Assembly: GCA_963932955.1 (NCBI GenBank)
Contig: CAWVRK010000007.1
Location: 1 to 64,000, forward strand
Origin: Flavicella sp963932955
Lineage (GTDB): Bacteria > Bacteroidota > Bacteroidia > Flavobacteriales > Flavobacteriaceae
Reading direction: 5' to 3'
Length of the DNA stretch: 64,000 nt
A model generated the notes under the pieces. The model was not told where the DNA came from. It saw only the letters and a list, made by a program, of their open reading frames with translations, and searched no databases. Below, piece by piece: positions 44,144 to 53,806 of this stretch (position 1 is the stretch's first letter; each line of letters starts with the position of its first letter). A program made the translations under genes and the position numbers.

Positions 44144-44989
44144 ATGAAACTCTTGCAACTCAAATCTGAATTTAATTCTCAATTGGAAGCACAGTATCCA
44201 AAAACAGAAATCGATTCTTTTTTCAATTTGTTAACGGAATACAAATTGGGTTTGACACGCGCAGATCGCGCACTGCAACCCAATTTTGAATTGAAGGAAA
44301 CATCACTTGCTTTTTTCAAAGAAGCCCTTCAATCGCTAAAGGAAGATGTTCCTGTTCAATACATCATCGGAAAAACGTGGTTTTACAGTTTGCCATTTTA
44401 CGTAAACAACAGCGTATTGATTCCCAGACCGGAAACCGAAGAGCTGGTGAGTTGGATTCTTGACGACCTCCGCGACAAACACGAAGTCAACATCTTAGAC
44501 ATTGGCACGGGAAGTGGCTGTATTGCCATTGCACTTGCCAAAAACCTAACCAAAGCGACTGTCTGGGCGCTGGACATCTCAGAAGCAGCGCTACAAACGG
44601 CTAAAAAAAATGCCGCCTTGAACCAAGTCGACATTCGTTTTTCAACTCAAGACATTCTCACAACGGATAGCTTGCCCTCCTCCTTTGATGTGATTGTCAG
44701 CAACCCTCCTTATGTCCGAACACTCGAAAAAAAAGAACTCAAAAACAATGTCTTAGTCCACGAACCTTCCACGGCGCTTTTCGTAGCAGACGATACCGCT
44801 CTTATTTTTTACGACAAAATTTCTGACTTGGCGCTGAATCACCTCAAACCCGATGGCAAGTTGTACTTTGAAATCAACCAATACCTCGGAAAAGAAATGC
44901 TGGCCATGCTTGCTGAAAAAGGTTTTTCATCGAACGAATTGAAAAAAGACATTTTTGGCAACGATCGGATGACCAAATCCCTTCTTTGA
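44144..44989 (+). CDS. prmC: release factor glutamine methyltransferase PrmC
   Basis: A 281-residue methyltransferase that modifies the GGQ glutamine of RF1 and RF2. The SAM motif is ILDIGTGSGCIAIAL (117-131) and the catalytic NPPY is at 187-190. I start at ATG 44144 (MKLLQLKSEFN) because the 25 in-frame codons upstream overlap the promoter and are not part of the family. Confidence 0.94.
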   Translation: MKLLQLKSEFNSQLEAQYPKTEIDSFFNLLTEYKLGLTRADRALQPNFELKETSLAFFKEALQSLKEDVPVQYIIGKTWFYSLPFYVNNSVLIPRPETEELVSWILDDLRDKHEVNILDIGTGSGCIAIALAKNLTKATVWALDISEAALQTAKKNAALNQVDIRFSTQDILTTDSLPSSFDVIVSNPPYVRTLEKKELKNNVLVHEPSTALFVADDTALIFYDKISDLALNHLKPDGKLYFEINQYLGKEMLAMLAEKGFSSNELKKDIFGNDRMTKSLL

Positions 44990-45062
44990 ATTCCATCTTC
45001 ACCCCTGACGCATCATCATTCACTTTATAATAAAGAGAGCGTTCATCAAAAAGGATTTTCTG

Positions 45063-45070
45063 TACCTTTG
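45063..45070 (+). promoter_or_regulatory. promoter of trmD
   Basis: TACCTTTG is a perfect TAnnTTTG that ends 4 bases before the trmD ATG. The transcript probably begins at or next to the start codon. Confidence 0.55.
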
Positions 45071-45074
45071 CTTT

Positions 45075-45752
45075 ATGAGAATTGACATCATCACCGTATC
45101 CCCCGAATTGATTCAAAGTCCCTTTGAACATTCTATCTTAAAAAGAGCCATCCAAAAAGGATTGGCAGAAGTACACTTTCACAACCTAAGAGACTTCGCA
45201 AACAACAGCTATCAAAAAATTGATGACTACCAATTTGGAGGTGGTGCAGGAATGGTTTTGATGATTGAACCGATCGACAAATGCATTGCCCAACTCAAAG
45301 CAGAAAGGACCTATGACGAAGTCATCTACATGACACCTGATGCCCCGATCCTGAATCAAAAAACCGCCAATACCTTGTCTTTAAGAGAAAACATCCTCAT
45401 TCTTTGCGGTCACTACAAAGGTGTGGACCAACGTGTGCGGGACCTTTACGTCACCAAAGAAATTTCCATCGGAGATTATGTCTTGAGTGGTGGAGAATTG
45501 GGTGCTGCCGTACTGTGCGACAGTGTCATTCGTTTGATCCCAGGAGTTTTGGGAGACGAAACCTCTGCCTTGACCGATTCTTTTCAAGACGGACTGCTCG
45601 CCCCTCCCGTCTATACCAGGCCATCGGAATACAAGGGACATGCTGTCCCCGCAATACTCCTTTCCGGGAATTTCCCAAAAATTGATGAATGGAGGACACA
45701 AAAAGCTTACGAGAGAACCAAAAGAATCAAACCCGAATTGTTCGATGATTGA
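45075..45752 (+). CDS. trmD: tRNA (guanine37-N1)-methyltransferase
   Basis: A 225-residue SPOUT-class enzyme methylating G37 in tRNAs that read CNN codons. Knot motifs are LCGHYKGVDQRV and EISIGDYVLSGGELGA, and the N-terminus starts MRIDIITVSPELIQ. Its usual partner rplS is present but lies 1.6 kb downstream, with a GT39 gene between them. Confidence 0.96.
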   Translation: MRIDIITVSPELIQSPFEHSILKRAIQKGLAEVHFHNLRDFANNSYQKIDDYQFGGGAGMVLMIEPIDKCIAQLKAERTYDEVIYMTPDAPILNQKTANTLSLRENILILCGHYKGVDQRVRDLYVTKEISIGDYVLSGGELGAAVLCDSVIRLIPGVLGDETSALTDSFQDGLLAPPVYTRPSEYKGHAVPAILLSGNFPKIDEWRTQKAYERTKRIKPELFDD

Positions 45753-45807
45753 AATTCGCATCCTGATGCTACTTTAATTTAACAGAAAAACAATCCCCAC
45801 CCCCCCC

Positions 45808-47292
45808 TTGAAAAAAGAATACTTTAGTCCATTCAAAAAACATCCCGAAATTGCAATCGTCCTCGGTTTTCAATTGTTTCGACTGATGTTGTTACCGTTT
45901 TTTGGTTTGATGCCTCAAGATGCCTACTACCATTTTTATGGAGAGAACTTAGCGCTTTCTTATTTTGACCACCCGGGAATGATTGGATATATCTTACGGC
46001 TTTTTACCGAATTGTTTGGAAAAACAGTCATTGTGGTCAAACTCGCCGATTTTGTTATCAGTTCCTTTACTTTGATCAGTTTCTTCCAGCTTGCAGGGAA
46101 TTTTCTCCCCAAACACAAACAGTTGCGCGCGCTGGTCTTGACCGGATCGACCCTTTTTGTTTCTGTGCTCAGCTTCAACTCCACTCCTGATGTGCCTTTG
46201 CTATTGTTTTGGACCTTGTCAATCAACAGCTTGTACTTGGCCATTTTCAAACAGAAGAAACTCCATTGGCTGTTAGGAGGCCTTTTGATGGGGCTTGCTT
46301 TCAACAGCAAGTACACGGCATTGTTATTGCCGATAGGACTCTTGGGCTTTTTGTGCTTTTCCAAAAAGTACCGAAAAGAATTGTTTTCTCCGTGGCTGCT
46401 CTTGTGTCTTTTGATTGGCGCAGTTGTCACCTTCCCCGTTTGGTATTGGAACTACCAACACGACTTTGCTTCTTTTCTTTTCCAATCTTCAGAAAGAACG
46501 GGAAGCATCGCTCGGTTCAAAATTTCTCCCAGTTACTTTTTTGGAGCGATTGGCCACCAACTTTTCCTCTTGCTACCAATACTGTTGATTGCCTTTGTGA
46601 AAATAGGTTTCAAATACGTGCGAAATTTACTTTTGAAATTTAAAACCCCCTCTGACAGCACCTTGTTTCTCTTGGCGTTTTTTATTCCAACATTTTTTGG
46701 ATTCTTTTTGATCACTCCTATTTATTGGGTCAAAATGAATTGGATGCTCCCTTCTTACATCACCGGTGTCATTTTATGCAGCCATCTTATCTCAAAAAAA
46801 CAAGTCAAAATTCATTTGGGTTTTTCCATTGTATTTCATCTAATTGTCGCTATAGAGATTGTGACCTATGCTGTCCCTATAAAAAGTGACGACACCTGGG
46901 TGGGTTGGAAAACCTTGGCGCAAGAGACCATAAAACTTCAAGAAGCACACCCGAACAGTTTTGTGTTTTCTGACGACAACTACAAAACAAGTGCTGTATT
47001 GTCCTTTTACCTCGACCAAAAAATATATGCCCAAAACATTCTTTACAAACCGGCTTTGCAGTTTGATTACTTGGGTGACAACCTAACACTACTCGCCGGA
47101 AAAGACGGGTTGTTTATTGACTCTGACAAGCGCTTTAAAAACAATAAAAAACGCAAAAACACCCCCAAAGAATTGGAGCTCTATTTCGCTGAAGTCAAGC
47201 AATTGGATCCAATCATCGTCAAAAGAGGACAACGAGAAATTCGTAAATTTTGGGTTTTTCATTGCAAAAACTACCAGCCAAAAAAACAATAA
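45808..47292 (+). CDS. GT39-like (ArnT/PMT type) membrane glycosyltransferase
   Basis: A 494-residue polytopic protein. The first loop has DAYYHFYGENLALSYFDHPGM, matching the acidic and His residues of dolichyl/undecaprenyl-phosphate-sugar mannosyltransferase-like enzymes. About ten membrane helices follow, then a globular C-terminal part ending in a Lys/Gln-rich tail. It probably transfers a lipid-linked sugar to lipid A, a glycan or a protein. The start is TTG at 45808, as no ATG is available. It is inserted between trmD and rplS. Confidence 0.82.
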   Translation: MKKEYFSPFKKHPEIAIVLGFQLFRLMLLPFFGLMPQDAYYHFYGENLALSYFDHPGMIGYILRLFTELFGKTVIVVKLADFVISSFTLISFFQLAGNFLPKHKQLRALVLTGSTLFVSVLSFNSTPDVPLLLFWTLSINSLYLAIFKQKKLHWLLGGLLMGLAFNSKYTALLLPIGLLGFLCFSKKYRKELFSPWLLLCLLIGAVVTFPVWYWNYQHDFASFLFQSSERTGSIARFKISPSYFFGAIGHQLFLLLPILLIAFVKIGFKYVRNLLLKFKTPSDSTLFLLAFFIPTFFGFFLITPIYWVKMNWMLPSYITGVILCSHLISKKQVKIHLGFSIVFHLIVAIEIVTYAVPIKSDDTWVGWKTLAQETIKLQEAHPNSFVFSDDNYKTSAVLSFYLDQKIYAQNILYKPALQFDYLGDNLTLLAGKDGLFIDSDKRFKNNKKRKNTPKELELYFAEVKQLDPIIVKRGQREIRKFWVFHCKNYQPKKQ

Positions 47293-47330
47293 ATCACTAT
47301 TGTTGTTTTAAATAAATTCGTAACTTTGCA

Positions 47331-47338
47331 AACTCAAA
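47331..47338 (+). promoter_or_regulatory. promoter of rplS
   Basis: TAACTTTG matches TAnnTTTG, with TTG 15 bases upstream. The rplS ATG is 62 bases downstream. Confidence 0.6.
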
Positions 47339-47399
47339 ATCAACCACTGACGAAAATCGTGTATGTTGGTTTGTCGAAACCCCATTAAAACAAAAAAAA

Positions 47400-47753
47400 A
47401 TGGCTAATTTAATTGATTTTGTACAAAGTGAATTTGTAGCAAAAAATGAATTTCCAGAGTTCCAATCTGGAGACACGATTACCGTGTATTACGAAATTAA
47501 AGAAGGACAAAAAACACGTACTCAGTTTTTTAGAGGTGTTGTCATTCAAAGAAGAGGTGCTGGAGCTTCTGAAACGTTTACGATTCGAAAAATGTCAGGA
47601 ACGATTGGAGTAGAACGTATCTTCCCAATCAACTTACCTGCCATTCAGAAAATCGAAGTAAACAAACAAGGAAAGGTCAGAAGAGCGCGTATTTTCTACT
47701 TTAGAGATCTTACTGGTAAAAAAGCAAGAATCAAGGAAGTGCGTCGGAACTAA
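47400..47753 (+). CDS. rplS: 50S ribosomal protein L19
   Basis: A 117-residue large-subunit protein that lies at the subunit interface. The N-terminus MANLIDFVQSEF, then DTITVYYEIKEG, and ETFTIRKMSGTIGVER are diagnostic. It has its own promoter and a very strong terminator 25 bases after its stop. Confidence 0.96.
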   Translation: MANLIDFVQSEFVAKNEFPEFQSGDTITVYYEIKEGQKTRTQFFRGVVIQRRGAGASETFTIRKMSGTIGVERIFPINLPAIQKIEVNKQGKVRRARIFYFRDLTGKKARIKEVRRN

Positions 47754-47778
47754 GTTACACGGACTTTCAAACTGTATC

Positions 47779-47811
47779 AAAATCTCGATTGCAATGTGCA
47801 ATCGAGATTTT
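47779..47811 (+). terminator. intrinsic terminator of rplS
   Basis: A perfect 15-bp stem (AAAATCTCGATTGCA with TGCAATCGAGATTTT) and a 3-nt loop, running into T residues. The rest of the 376-base gap up to 48129 holds the icd promoter and a 130-base leader without visible features. Confidence 0.93.
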
Positions 47812-47982
47812 TTATTTACAACCTGTTGCTCAACAAAAAACAGATTTCCAAAGAGCCTGTTTTTTAATAGAATTTGATGGATAAAAAAAAAGCCACTCTC
47901 ATTTTTAGGGTATTGACAAAAACCACCCTAAATTTCTGATATTTTAAATCTGAAAAATATAACGGAATTTACTACATTTGCG

Positions 47983-47990
47983 CTGTCTTA
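47983..47990 (+). promoter_or_regulatory. promoter of icd
   Basis: TACATTTG matches TAnnTTTG, 140 bases before the ATG. The leader RNA is therefore long, around 135 bases. I saw no obvious riboswitch in it. Confidence 0.5.
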
Positions 47991-48129
47991 ATGCAGATTT
48001 ATTCCTGCGTTTATTCATAGGACAAAGAGAACCTTAACGTTTACTTCTCTTTGCAAACAATTGGAATCTCATAAAACCAAATCAAAGTCGGCAAAAGCGT
48101 CTTGAAGACCTCTTAATTTCACAACACTT

Positions 48130-50364
48130 ATGACAACAAAATCATCTCAGATTGTTTACACAATAACAGACGAAGCACCTGCATTGGCAACCTATTCTTT
48201 TTTGCCTATCGTAGAAAGCTTTGCAAAGACAGCAAGCATTGAAATCACCCGAAAAAACATTTCGCTTGCCGCAAGAATTTTGGCCAACTTTTCAGAATAC
48301 CTAAAAGAAGCACAAAAAGTACCCGATGCACTTTCTGAGCTAGGAGCTTTGGCAAAGACAGCGGAAGCCAACATCATCAAATTGCCAAACATTAGTGCTT
48401 CAATACCGCAGTTAAAAGCGGCCATTGCAGAATTGCAGGCAAATGGCTATGAAATTCCCGATTTTCCGGAAGCGCCAAAAACAGGTGCTGAAAAAGAAAT
48501 CAAAGACAGATATGCAAAGGTTTTAGGTTCTGCCGTAAATCCCGTTCTAAGAGAAGGGAATTCAGACCGCAGGGTTGCAGGACCTGTTAAAATTTATGCA
48601 AAAAACAACCCGCACAGCATGGGCGCATGGAAAGGTGATTCCAAAACCCACGTGGCAAGCATGCAAGAAGGCGACTTCTACAGCAGTGAAAAATCCATAA
48701 CACTAAAAAAAGCAGGAAAACTCTCCATTGAGCTGTTTGGAAATGACGGATCCAAGAGTACATTAAAAACCTCGATCGCCGTCCTGAAAGGCGAAATTTT
48801 TGACAGTGCTGTGTTGAGTATTCAAAAACTAAAAACCTATGTCGCTAAAGAGATCGTAGACGCAAAAGCCAAAGAGGTCCTCTTGTCAGTCCACATGAAA
48901 GCGACGATGATGAAAGTCTCCGACCCAATCATCTTTGGCGCCATCGTAGAAGTTTTCTTCAAAGATGTATTTGAAAAATACGCCGCAACCTTCAAAGAAT
49001 TAGGAATTTCTGCCAACAATGGATTGGGCGATGTCTACAATAAAATCAAAACGCTCTCCAACGAAGCACAAGAAGAAATTAAAAATGCCATTGACCAGGT
49101 CTACCAAAACAGTCCTGCATTGGCCATGGTCAATTCGGATCAAGGAATCACAAACCTGCATGTGCCAAGTGACATCATCATCGATGCATCCATGCCTGCG
49201 ATGATTCGAAACTCTGGCCAGATGTGGAATGCCGAAGGCAAGTCACAAGACACCAAAGCCTTGATTCCAGACCGTAGCTATGCTGGAATTTACCAAGAAA
49301 CCATCAATTTTTGCAAAAAACATGGTGCCTTTGACCCCACCACTATGGGAACGGTTCCCAATGTCGGACTGATGGCGCAAAAGGCGGAAGAATACGGCTC
49401 CCATGACAAGACCTTTCGAATCGCTGTAAATGGAACAGTCAAAATCACCGACGAATCAGGTGCTGTATTGATGGAACAAACTGTGGAAGCAGGAGATATA
49501 TTTAGAGCGTGTCAGGTAAAAGACGCCCCAATTCAAGACTGGGTAAAGCTAGCGGTTACAAGAGCCAAAGCATCCCAAACACCTGCCATTTTTTGGCTCG
49601 ACATCAACAGAGCTCACGATGCAGAATTGATTAAAAAAGTAAATACTTACTTGCCAAATCACGATACTAGCGAATTGGACATCTCCATACTTTCTCCAAT
49701 TGATGCCACCAAAAAAACATTGGAGAGACTCAAAAAAGGAGAAGACACCATTTCGGTTACCGGAAATGTATTGCGGGATTATTTGACAGATTTGTTCCCT
49801 ATTTTAGAACTTGGGACTTCTGCAAAAATGCTTTCCATTGTGCCATTGATGAACGGCGGAGGCTTGTTTGAAACAGGTGCCGGTGGATCTGCACCAAAAC
49901 ACGTTCAGCAATTTGTCGAAGAAGGACACCTGCGTTGGGATTCCTTAGGTGAATTTTTAGCCCTTTCTGTTTCTTTGGAAGATTTGGGAATCAAAACAAA
50001 CAACCCAAAAGCACGCATCCTCTCCAAAACATTGAACGAAGCCAATACTCAATTTTTAAACAAAGACAAGTCTCCCTCACGAAAAACCGGAGAGCTGGAC
50101 AACAGAGGAAGTCACTTTTATTTGGCTCTTTACTGGGCACAAGCACTAGCAAACCAATCAGAGGACCTCGAATTGCAAGCTACCTTTACACCCGTGGAAA
50201 AAGAACTTTCAAACAACGAACGTACTATTTTGGACGAACTCAGCACCTCACAGAGTGTTGCCCTTGACTTGGGTGGATATTACTACCCAGACCCTAAAAA
50301 GGTATCTCACGCCATGCGTTCAAGTGCTGTTTTCAACAAAGCGTTAGAATCTATCAATAAATAG
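48130..50364 (+). CDS. icd: NADP-dependent isocitrate dehydrogenase, monomeric type
   Basis: A 744-residue enzyme of the large monomeric IDH family, oxidising isocitrate to 2-oxoglutarate in the TCA cycle and producing NADPH. Length and family blocks match: YTITDEAPALATYSFLPIV at the start, NSDRRVAGPVKIYAKNNPHSMG, and GGLFETGAGGSAPKHVQQF near residue 575-595. No homology to the common dimeric IDH. ATG at 48130. Confidence 0.95.
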   Translation: MTTKSSQIVYTITDEAPALATYSFLPIVESFAKTASIEITRKNISLAARILANFSEYLKEAQKVPDALSELGALAKTAEANIIKLPNISASIPQLKAAIAELQANGYEIPDFPEAPKTGAEKEIKDRYAKVLGSAVNPVLREGNSDRRVAGPVKIYAKNNPHSMGAWKGDSKTHVASMQEGDFYSSEKSITLKKAGKLSIELFGNDGSKSTLKTSIAVLKGEIFDSAVLSIQKLKTYVAKEIVDAKAKEVLLSVHMKATMMKVSDPIIFGAIVEVFFKDVFEKYAATFKELGISANNGLGDVYNKIKTLSNEAQEEIKNAIDQVYQNSPALAMVNSDQGITNLHVPSDIIIDASMPAMIRNSGQMWNAEGKSQDTKALIPDRSYAGIYQETINFCKKHGAFDPTTMGTVPNVGLMAQKAEEYGSHDKTFRIAVNGTVKITDESGAVLMEQTVEAGDIFRACQVKDAPIQDWVKLAVTRAKASQTPAIFWLDINRAHDAELIKKVNTYLPNHDTSELDISILSPIDATKKTLERLKKGEDTISVTGNVLRDYLTDLFPILELGTSAKMLSIVPLMNGGGLFETGAGGSAPKHVQQFVEEGHLRWDSLGEFLALSVSLEDLGIKTNNPKARILSKTLNEANTQFLNKDKSPSRKTGELDNRGSHFYLALYWAQALANQSEDLELQATFTPVEKELSNNERTILDELSTSQSVALDLGGYYYPDPKKVSHAMRSSAVFNKALESINK

Positions 50365-50395
50365 ACAAAAAACACTTCACACAAAGATTTAAAAG

Positions 50396-50424
50396 ACCTT
50401 CATTATTATGGAGGTTTTTTTTGT
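50396..50424 (+). terminator. intrinsic terminator of icd
   Basis: An 8-bp stem (ACCTTCAT with ATGGAGGT, one G-T pair) with a 4-nt loop, followed by a run of eight T. It is 31 bases after the icd stop. Confidence 0.8.
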
Positions 50425-50442
50425 TGCTACAAAGAGAATGAT

Positions 50443-50450
50443 TAGTTTTG
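50443..50450 (+). promoter_or_regulatory. promoter of the TonB receptor-DUF4249 pair
   Basis: TAGTTTTG matches TAnnTTTG, with TTG about 18 bases upstream. The ATG is 28 bases downstream. Confidence 0.6.
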
Positions 50451-50478
50451 TTTAGAATATTCCCCAAAAAATTAAACA

Positions 50479-52887
50479 ATGACAAAGCAACTCTTTGCTC
50501 CAATCCTTTTTTTGTTGCTCAGCACCAGCTCCTTTGCTCAAAAGGTTTTTACAATTAGTGGCATCGTTTCAGAACAAGCCAGTGAGGAAACCTTGATTGG
50601 TGTGAACATCATTTTTCCAGAATTGTCAAAAGGGACCAATACGAATGGGTATGGCTTTTACTCCATCACGCTTGAAGAAGGTACCTACACCATAGAAATT
50701 AGCTATTTGGGCTACAAAACCATAGTAAAGCAGCTCCTTTTAAACAAAGACACCAAACTCAACTTTAGCTTGGAAACCCAAAGTGAAGAGATAAACGAAG
50801 TCGTGGTCAATGCCAACAGCACGCGCATCAGTTTGAAACGACCAGAAATGAGCGTCCACAAAGTAAAGGTAAGCACGATCAAAGAAATGCCCGTCGTATT
50901 GGGAGAAGTTGACATCATCAAATCCATTCAGCTCTTACCGGGAGTCACCAGTGCCGGTGAAGGTGCATCGGGGTTCAATGTTCGTGGAGGGGCGGAAGAT
51001 CAAAATTTGATTCTTTTGGACGAAGCCACCTTGTACAGTTCTTCTCATTTTTTTGGTTATTTTTCTATTTTCAATGCAGATGCGGTCAAAGACATCAAAT
51101 TGTACAAGGGAGGCATTCCTGCAAAATACGGAGGGCGGGTTGCTTCGGTACTTGACATTCACCAAAAAGACGGGAACAAAAAGGAAACTCACCTCACAGG
51201 TGGCATCGGACTGATCTCAAGCCGCTTGATGGTCGAAGGCCCCATCAAAAAGAACAAAAGCTCCTTTTTACTTGCCGGACGTAGTTCCTATGTCAATGTG
51301 TTTTTAAAACTCAACCCTAATACTAAAGAAAACGAATTGTCATTTTACGACCTAAACGCAAAATTAAATTTTGATCTGGATGACAACAACAAACTTTATT
51401 TTTCAGGCTATTTTGGAAGAGACGCTTTTAACATCTCTAATTTGTTTGTGAACTCCTATGGAAACTCGACCTTCAACGCGCGCTGGAACCACTTATTTTC
51501 GGACCAATTGTTTTCAAATTTGTCCTTGATTTACAGTGAATACAACTACTTTTTAAACCTGGATTTTATCGGGATGGATTGGGATTCTGGAATCAAAAAT
51601 TTTCAACTCAAATACGACTTCAATCATTATTATTCCGAAACATTCAAATTGTCTTATGGATTGGGAGGAATCTATTACCACTTCAACCCAGGAGTCATCA
51701 GACCCAGCAAAGAAAACTCCGCAGTAAATTATGAAGAACTAGAGCAAAAATATGCTTATGAACCTGCGCTGTACATAGAAGCTGAACAAACACTCTCAGA
51801 AAAAATAGCCGTTAATTACGGATTGAGAGCTAGTTTCTTTTACAGAATGGGAGGGCAAAGTGTGTATTCCTACGAAGAAAACCAACCGGTTGCGTTTGAC
51901 GCCGATTTGCGCGTCTACAAAGAAGGAACGGTCACCGGCAGTACCCACTACTCAAAAAACAAGGTACTCAAACGTTTCCACGGCCTGGAACCTCGCTTTG
52001 CTATTTCTTACAAAGTCAATGAGAACAATGCTTTCAAAGCAAACTACAACCGAACGTTTCAATACATTCATTTGATTTCCAACACGGTTTCTGCTGCTCC
52101 CTTGGACGTATGGGCGCCCAGTGGAAAATTCATCAAACCCCAAATAGCCGATCAATTGGCGCTCGGGTATTACAAAAACCTCAAAGATGAAACCTACGCC
52201 TTTGAAACAGAAATCTATTACAAAAAAGTTCAAAACAGGCTTGATTACCGCAACGGTGCTGACCTCATTGCCCAAGAAAAAATAGAAACCATCCTATTGG
52301 CAGGGAAATCTCGGGCTTATGGACTGGAAGTTTCTTTAAAAAAGAACGCGGGAAAGCTAAAAGGATGGATCAGCTACACCCTTTCCAACACCGAACAGCA
52401 AGTAAGAGGAACGACACCAGAAGCTACCGGAATCAACAACGGGGCATGGTACAAAGCTCCCTATGACAAAACACACGATCTGTCCATTACAGCAAGCTAT
52501 GAAGCCTCTAAAAAATGGCGCTTTGGCAGTAACTTCGTCTACCAGACTGGAAGACCGGTCACCTACCCTATAGGACAATTTACAAGCAATATTGGAGGGA
52601 ATTACGACAATCCTAATGAAAACATCACCGTTCCTATTTATGGAGACCGAAACGGGGAAAGGTTGCCAGCTTACCACCATTTAGACATTGCCGCTACTTA
52701 TACCCCAACAAAAAACAACTTTAGAAGCTGGAAAGGAGAATGGGTGTTTAGCATCTACAACGTTTACAATCGCAGAAATGCTGCCTCCGTAAACTTCCGT
52801 CAGAATGAAGATACCGGAGCCAATGAAGCAGTCCGAACTTCGATTTTTGGCATGGTTCCTTCTGTTACCTATAATTTTAAATTTTAA
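50479..52887 (+). CDS. TonB-dependent outer membrane receptor with carboxypeptidase-like domain
   Basis: An 802-residue outer membrane transporter. A signal peptide (MTKQLFAPILFLLLSTSSFAQ) is followed by a carboxypeptidase-regulatory-like (CarbopepD_reg_2) domain (about 25-105, with TISGIVSEQASEETLIGVNI), the plug (about 120-225, with GFNVRGGAEDQNLILLDEA), and a 22-strand barrel ending in YNFKF with a terminal Phe. It is next to a DUF4249 lipoprotein, a pair seen in this phylum. The substrate is unknown, and it lacks a SusD partner. Confidence 0.9.
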   Translation: MTKQLFAPILFLLLSTSSFAQKVFTISGIVSEQASEETLIGVNIIFPELSKGTNTNGYGFYSITLEEGTYTIEISYLGYKTIVKQLLLNKDTKLNFSLETQSEEINEVVVNANSTRISLKRPEMSVHKVKVSTIKEMPVVLGEVDIIKSIQLLPGVTSAGEGASGFNVRGGAEDQNLILLDEATLYSSSHFFGYFSIFNADAVKDIKLYKGGIPAKYGGRVASVLDIHQKDGNKKETHLTGGIGLISSRLMVEGPIKKNKSSFLLAGRSSYVNVFLKLNPNTKENELSFYDLNAKLNFDLDDNNKLYFSGYFGRDAFNISNLFVNSYGNSTFNARWNHLFSDQLFSNLSLIYSEYNYFLNLDFIGMDWDSGIKNFQLKYDFNHYYSETFKLSYGLGGIYYHFNPGVIRPSKENSAVNYEELEQKYAYEPALYIEAEQTLSEKIAVNYGLRASFFYRMGGQSVYSYEENQPVAFDADLRVYKEGTVTGSTHYSKNKVLKRFHGLEPRFAISYKVNENNAFKANYNRTFQYIHLISNTVSAAPLDVWAPSGKFIKPQIADQLALGYYKNLKDETYAFETEIYYKKVQNRLDYRNGADLIAQEKIETILLAGKSRAYGLEVSLKKNAGKLKGWISYTLSNTEQQVRGTTPEATGINNGAWYKAPYDKTHDLSITASYEASKKWRFGSNFVYQTGRPVTYPIGQFTSNIGGNYDNPNENITVPIYGDRNGERLPAYHHLDIAATYTPTKNNFRSWKGEWVFSIYNVYNRRNAASVNFRQNEDTGANEAVRTSIFGMVPSVTYNFKF

Positions 52888-52911
52888 AACCGCACCTCAA
52901 CACGCAACGTC

Positions 52912-53718
52912 ATGAAAAACTTATACGTTATAATCGTTCTCCTACTCTGCGCTTCCTGTGAAGATGTCATCGAAGTGGATTTGAACGAAGGTCCCAGCCG
53001 CTTGGTCATCGATGCCAACATCAACTGGAAAAAAGGCAGCGATGGAAAAAAACAACAAATCCGATTGACAAAAACGGTGGACTTCTACGAATCCCTCACC
53101 CCTCCTGCAAACGGAGCTGAAGTAATGATTTCTGACGGTACGACTGACTTTTATTTTGAAGAAATTGACATGACAGGGCTTTATGAGACAGAGACCTTTG
53201 AACCTGAAATTGACAAAACCTACACCTTGACCGTAATCTACAACGGAGAAACCCACAACGCAACAGCAACCCTAAAACCGGTTACAGACATCACAAAAAT
53301 CGAACAAAGCGAAGAAAACTTTTTCGGAACAGTGGCGACTCGAGTAGATTTCTTCTACACAGATCCTGCAGAAGAAGAAAACTATTACCTCTCAGAATTC
53401 GTCAGTCCAGAGGCTTTTTTATTGAATCAATACCGTGTCCGAAGAGACGAATTCACCAATGGCAACGAAAGCAGCATCTTTGAAATAGACGAGAACCTAG
53501 TTAAAGGAGATGAGCTGACACTCCGTTTTTACGGCATTTCTGAAAGCTACCACAACTACCTTGACTTGCTGTTTCAACAGGTTCAAAACGGAGGACCATT
53601 TGCCACAGCACCTGCCGCTGTCAATGGAAATTGCACCAACACAACCCGTCCTGAAAACAAACCCTATGGCTACTTTAGGTTGTCGGAAATGGTCGAAGAA
53701 ACCTACATCATCGAATAA
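52912..53718 (+). CDS. DUF4249 surface lipoprotein
   Basis: A 268-residue lipoprotein. The signal MKNLYVIIVLLLCASCEDV has the lipobox ending at Cys16, so it is anchored in the outer membrane. The mature part is the DUF4249 family, with repeated Ig-like strands (RLVIDANINWKKGS, then VMISDGTTDFYFEE). It lies 24 bases after the TonB receptor and is probably its accessory, perhaps a lid or ligand binder. No experimentally known function to my knowledge. Confidence 0.85.
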   Translation: MKNLYVIIVLLLCASCEDVIEVDLNEGPSRLVIDANINWKKGSDGKKQQIRLTKTVDFYESLTPPANGAEVMISDGTTDFYFEEIDMTGLYETETFEPEIDKTYTLTVIYNGETHNATATLKPVTDITKIEQSEENFFGTVATRVDFFYTDPAEEENYYLSEFVSPEAFLLNQYRVRRDEFTNGNESSIFEIDENLVKGDELTLRFYGISESYHNYLDLLFQQVQNGGPFATAPAAVNGNCTNTTRPENKPYGYFRLSEMVEETYIIE

Positions 53719-53806
53719 CTGAAAGCGCAAGCATTCCATTAGGAGCGAGCAATTGTATTTAAAAGCAAGAAAGCCGATGAGATTTTTGTATTTTTAAAAA
53801 AAAGTT

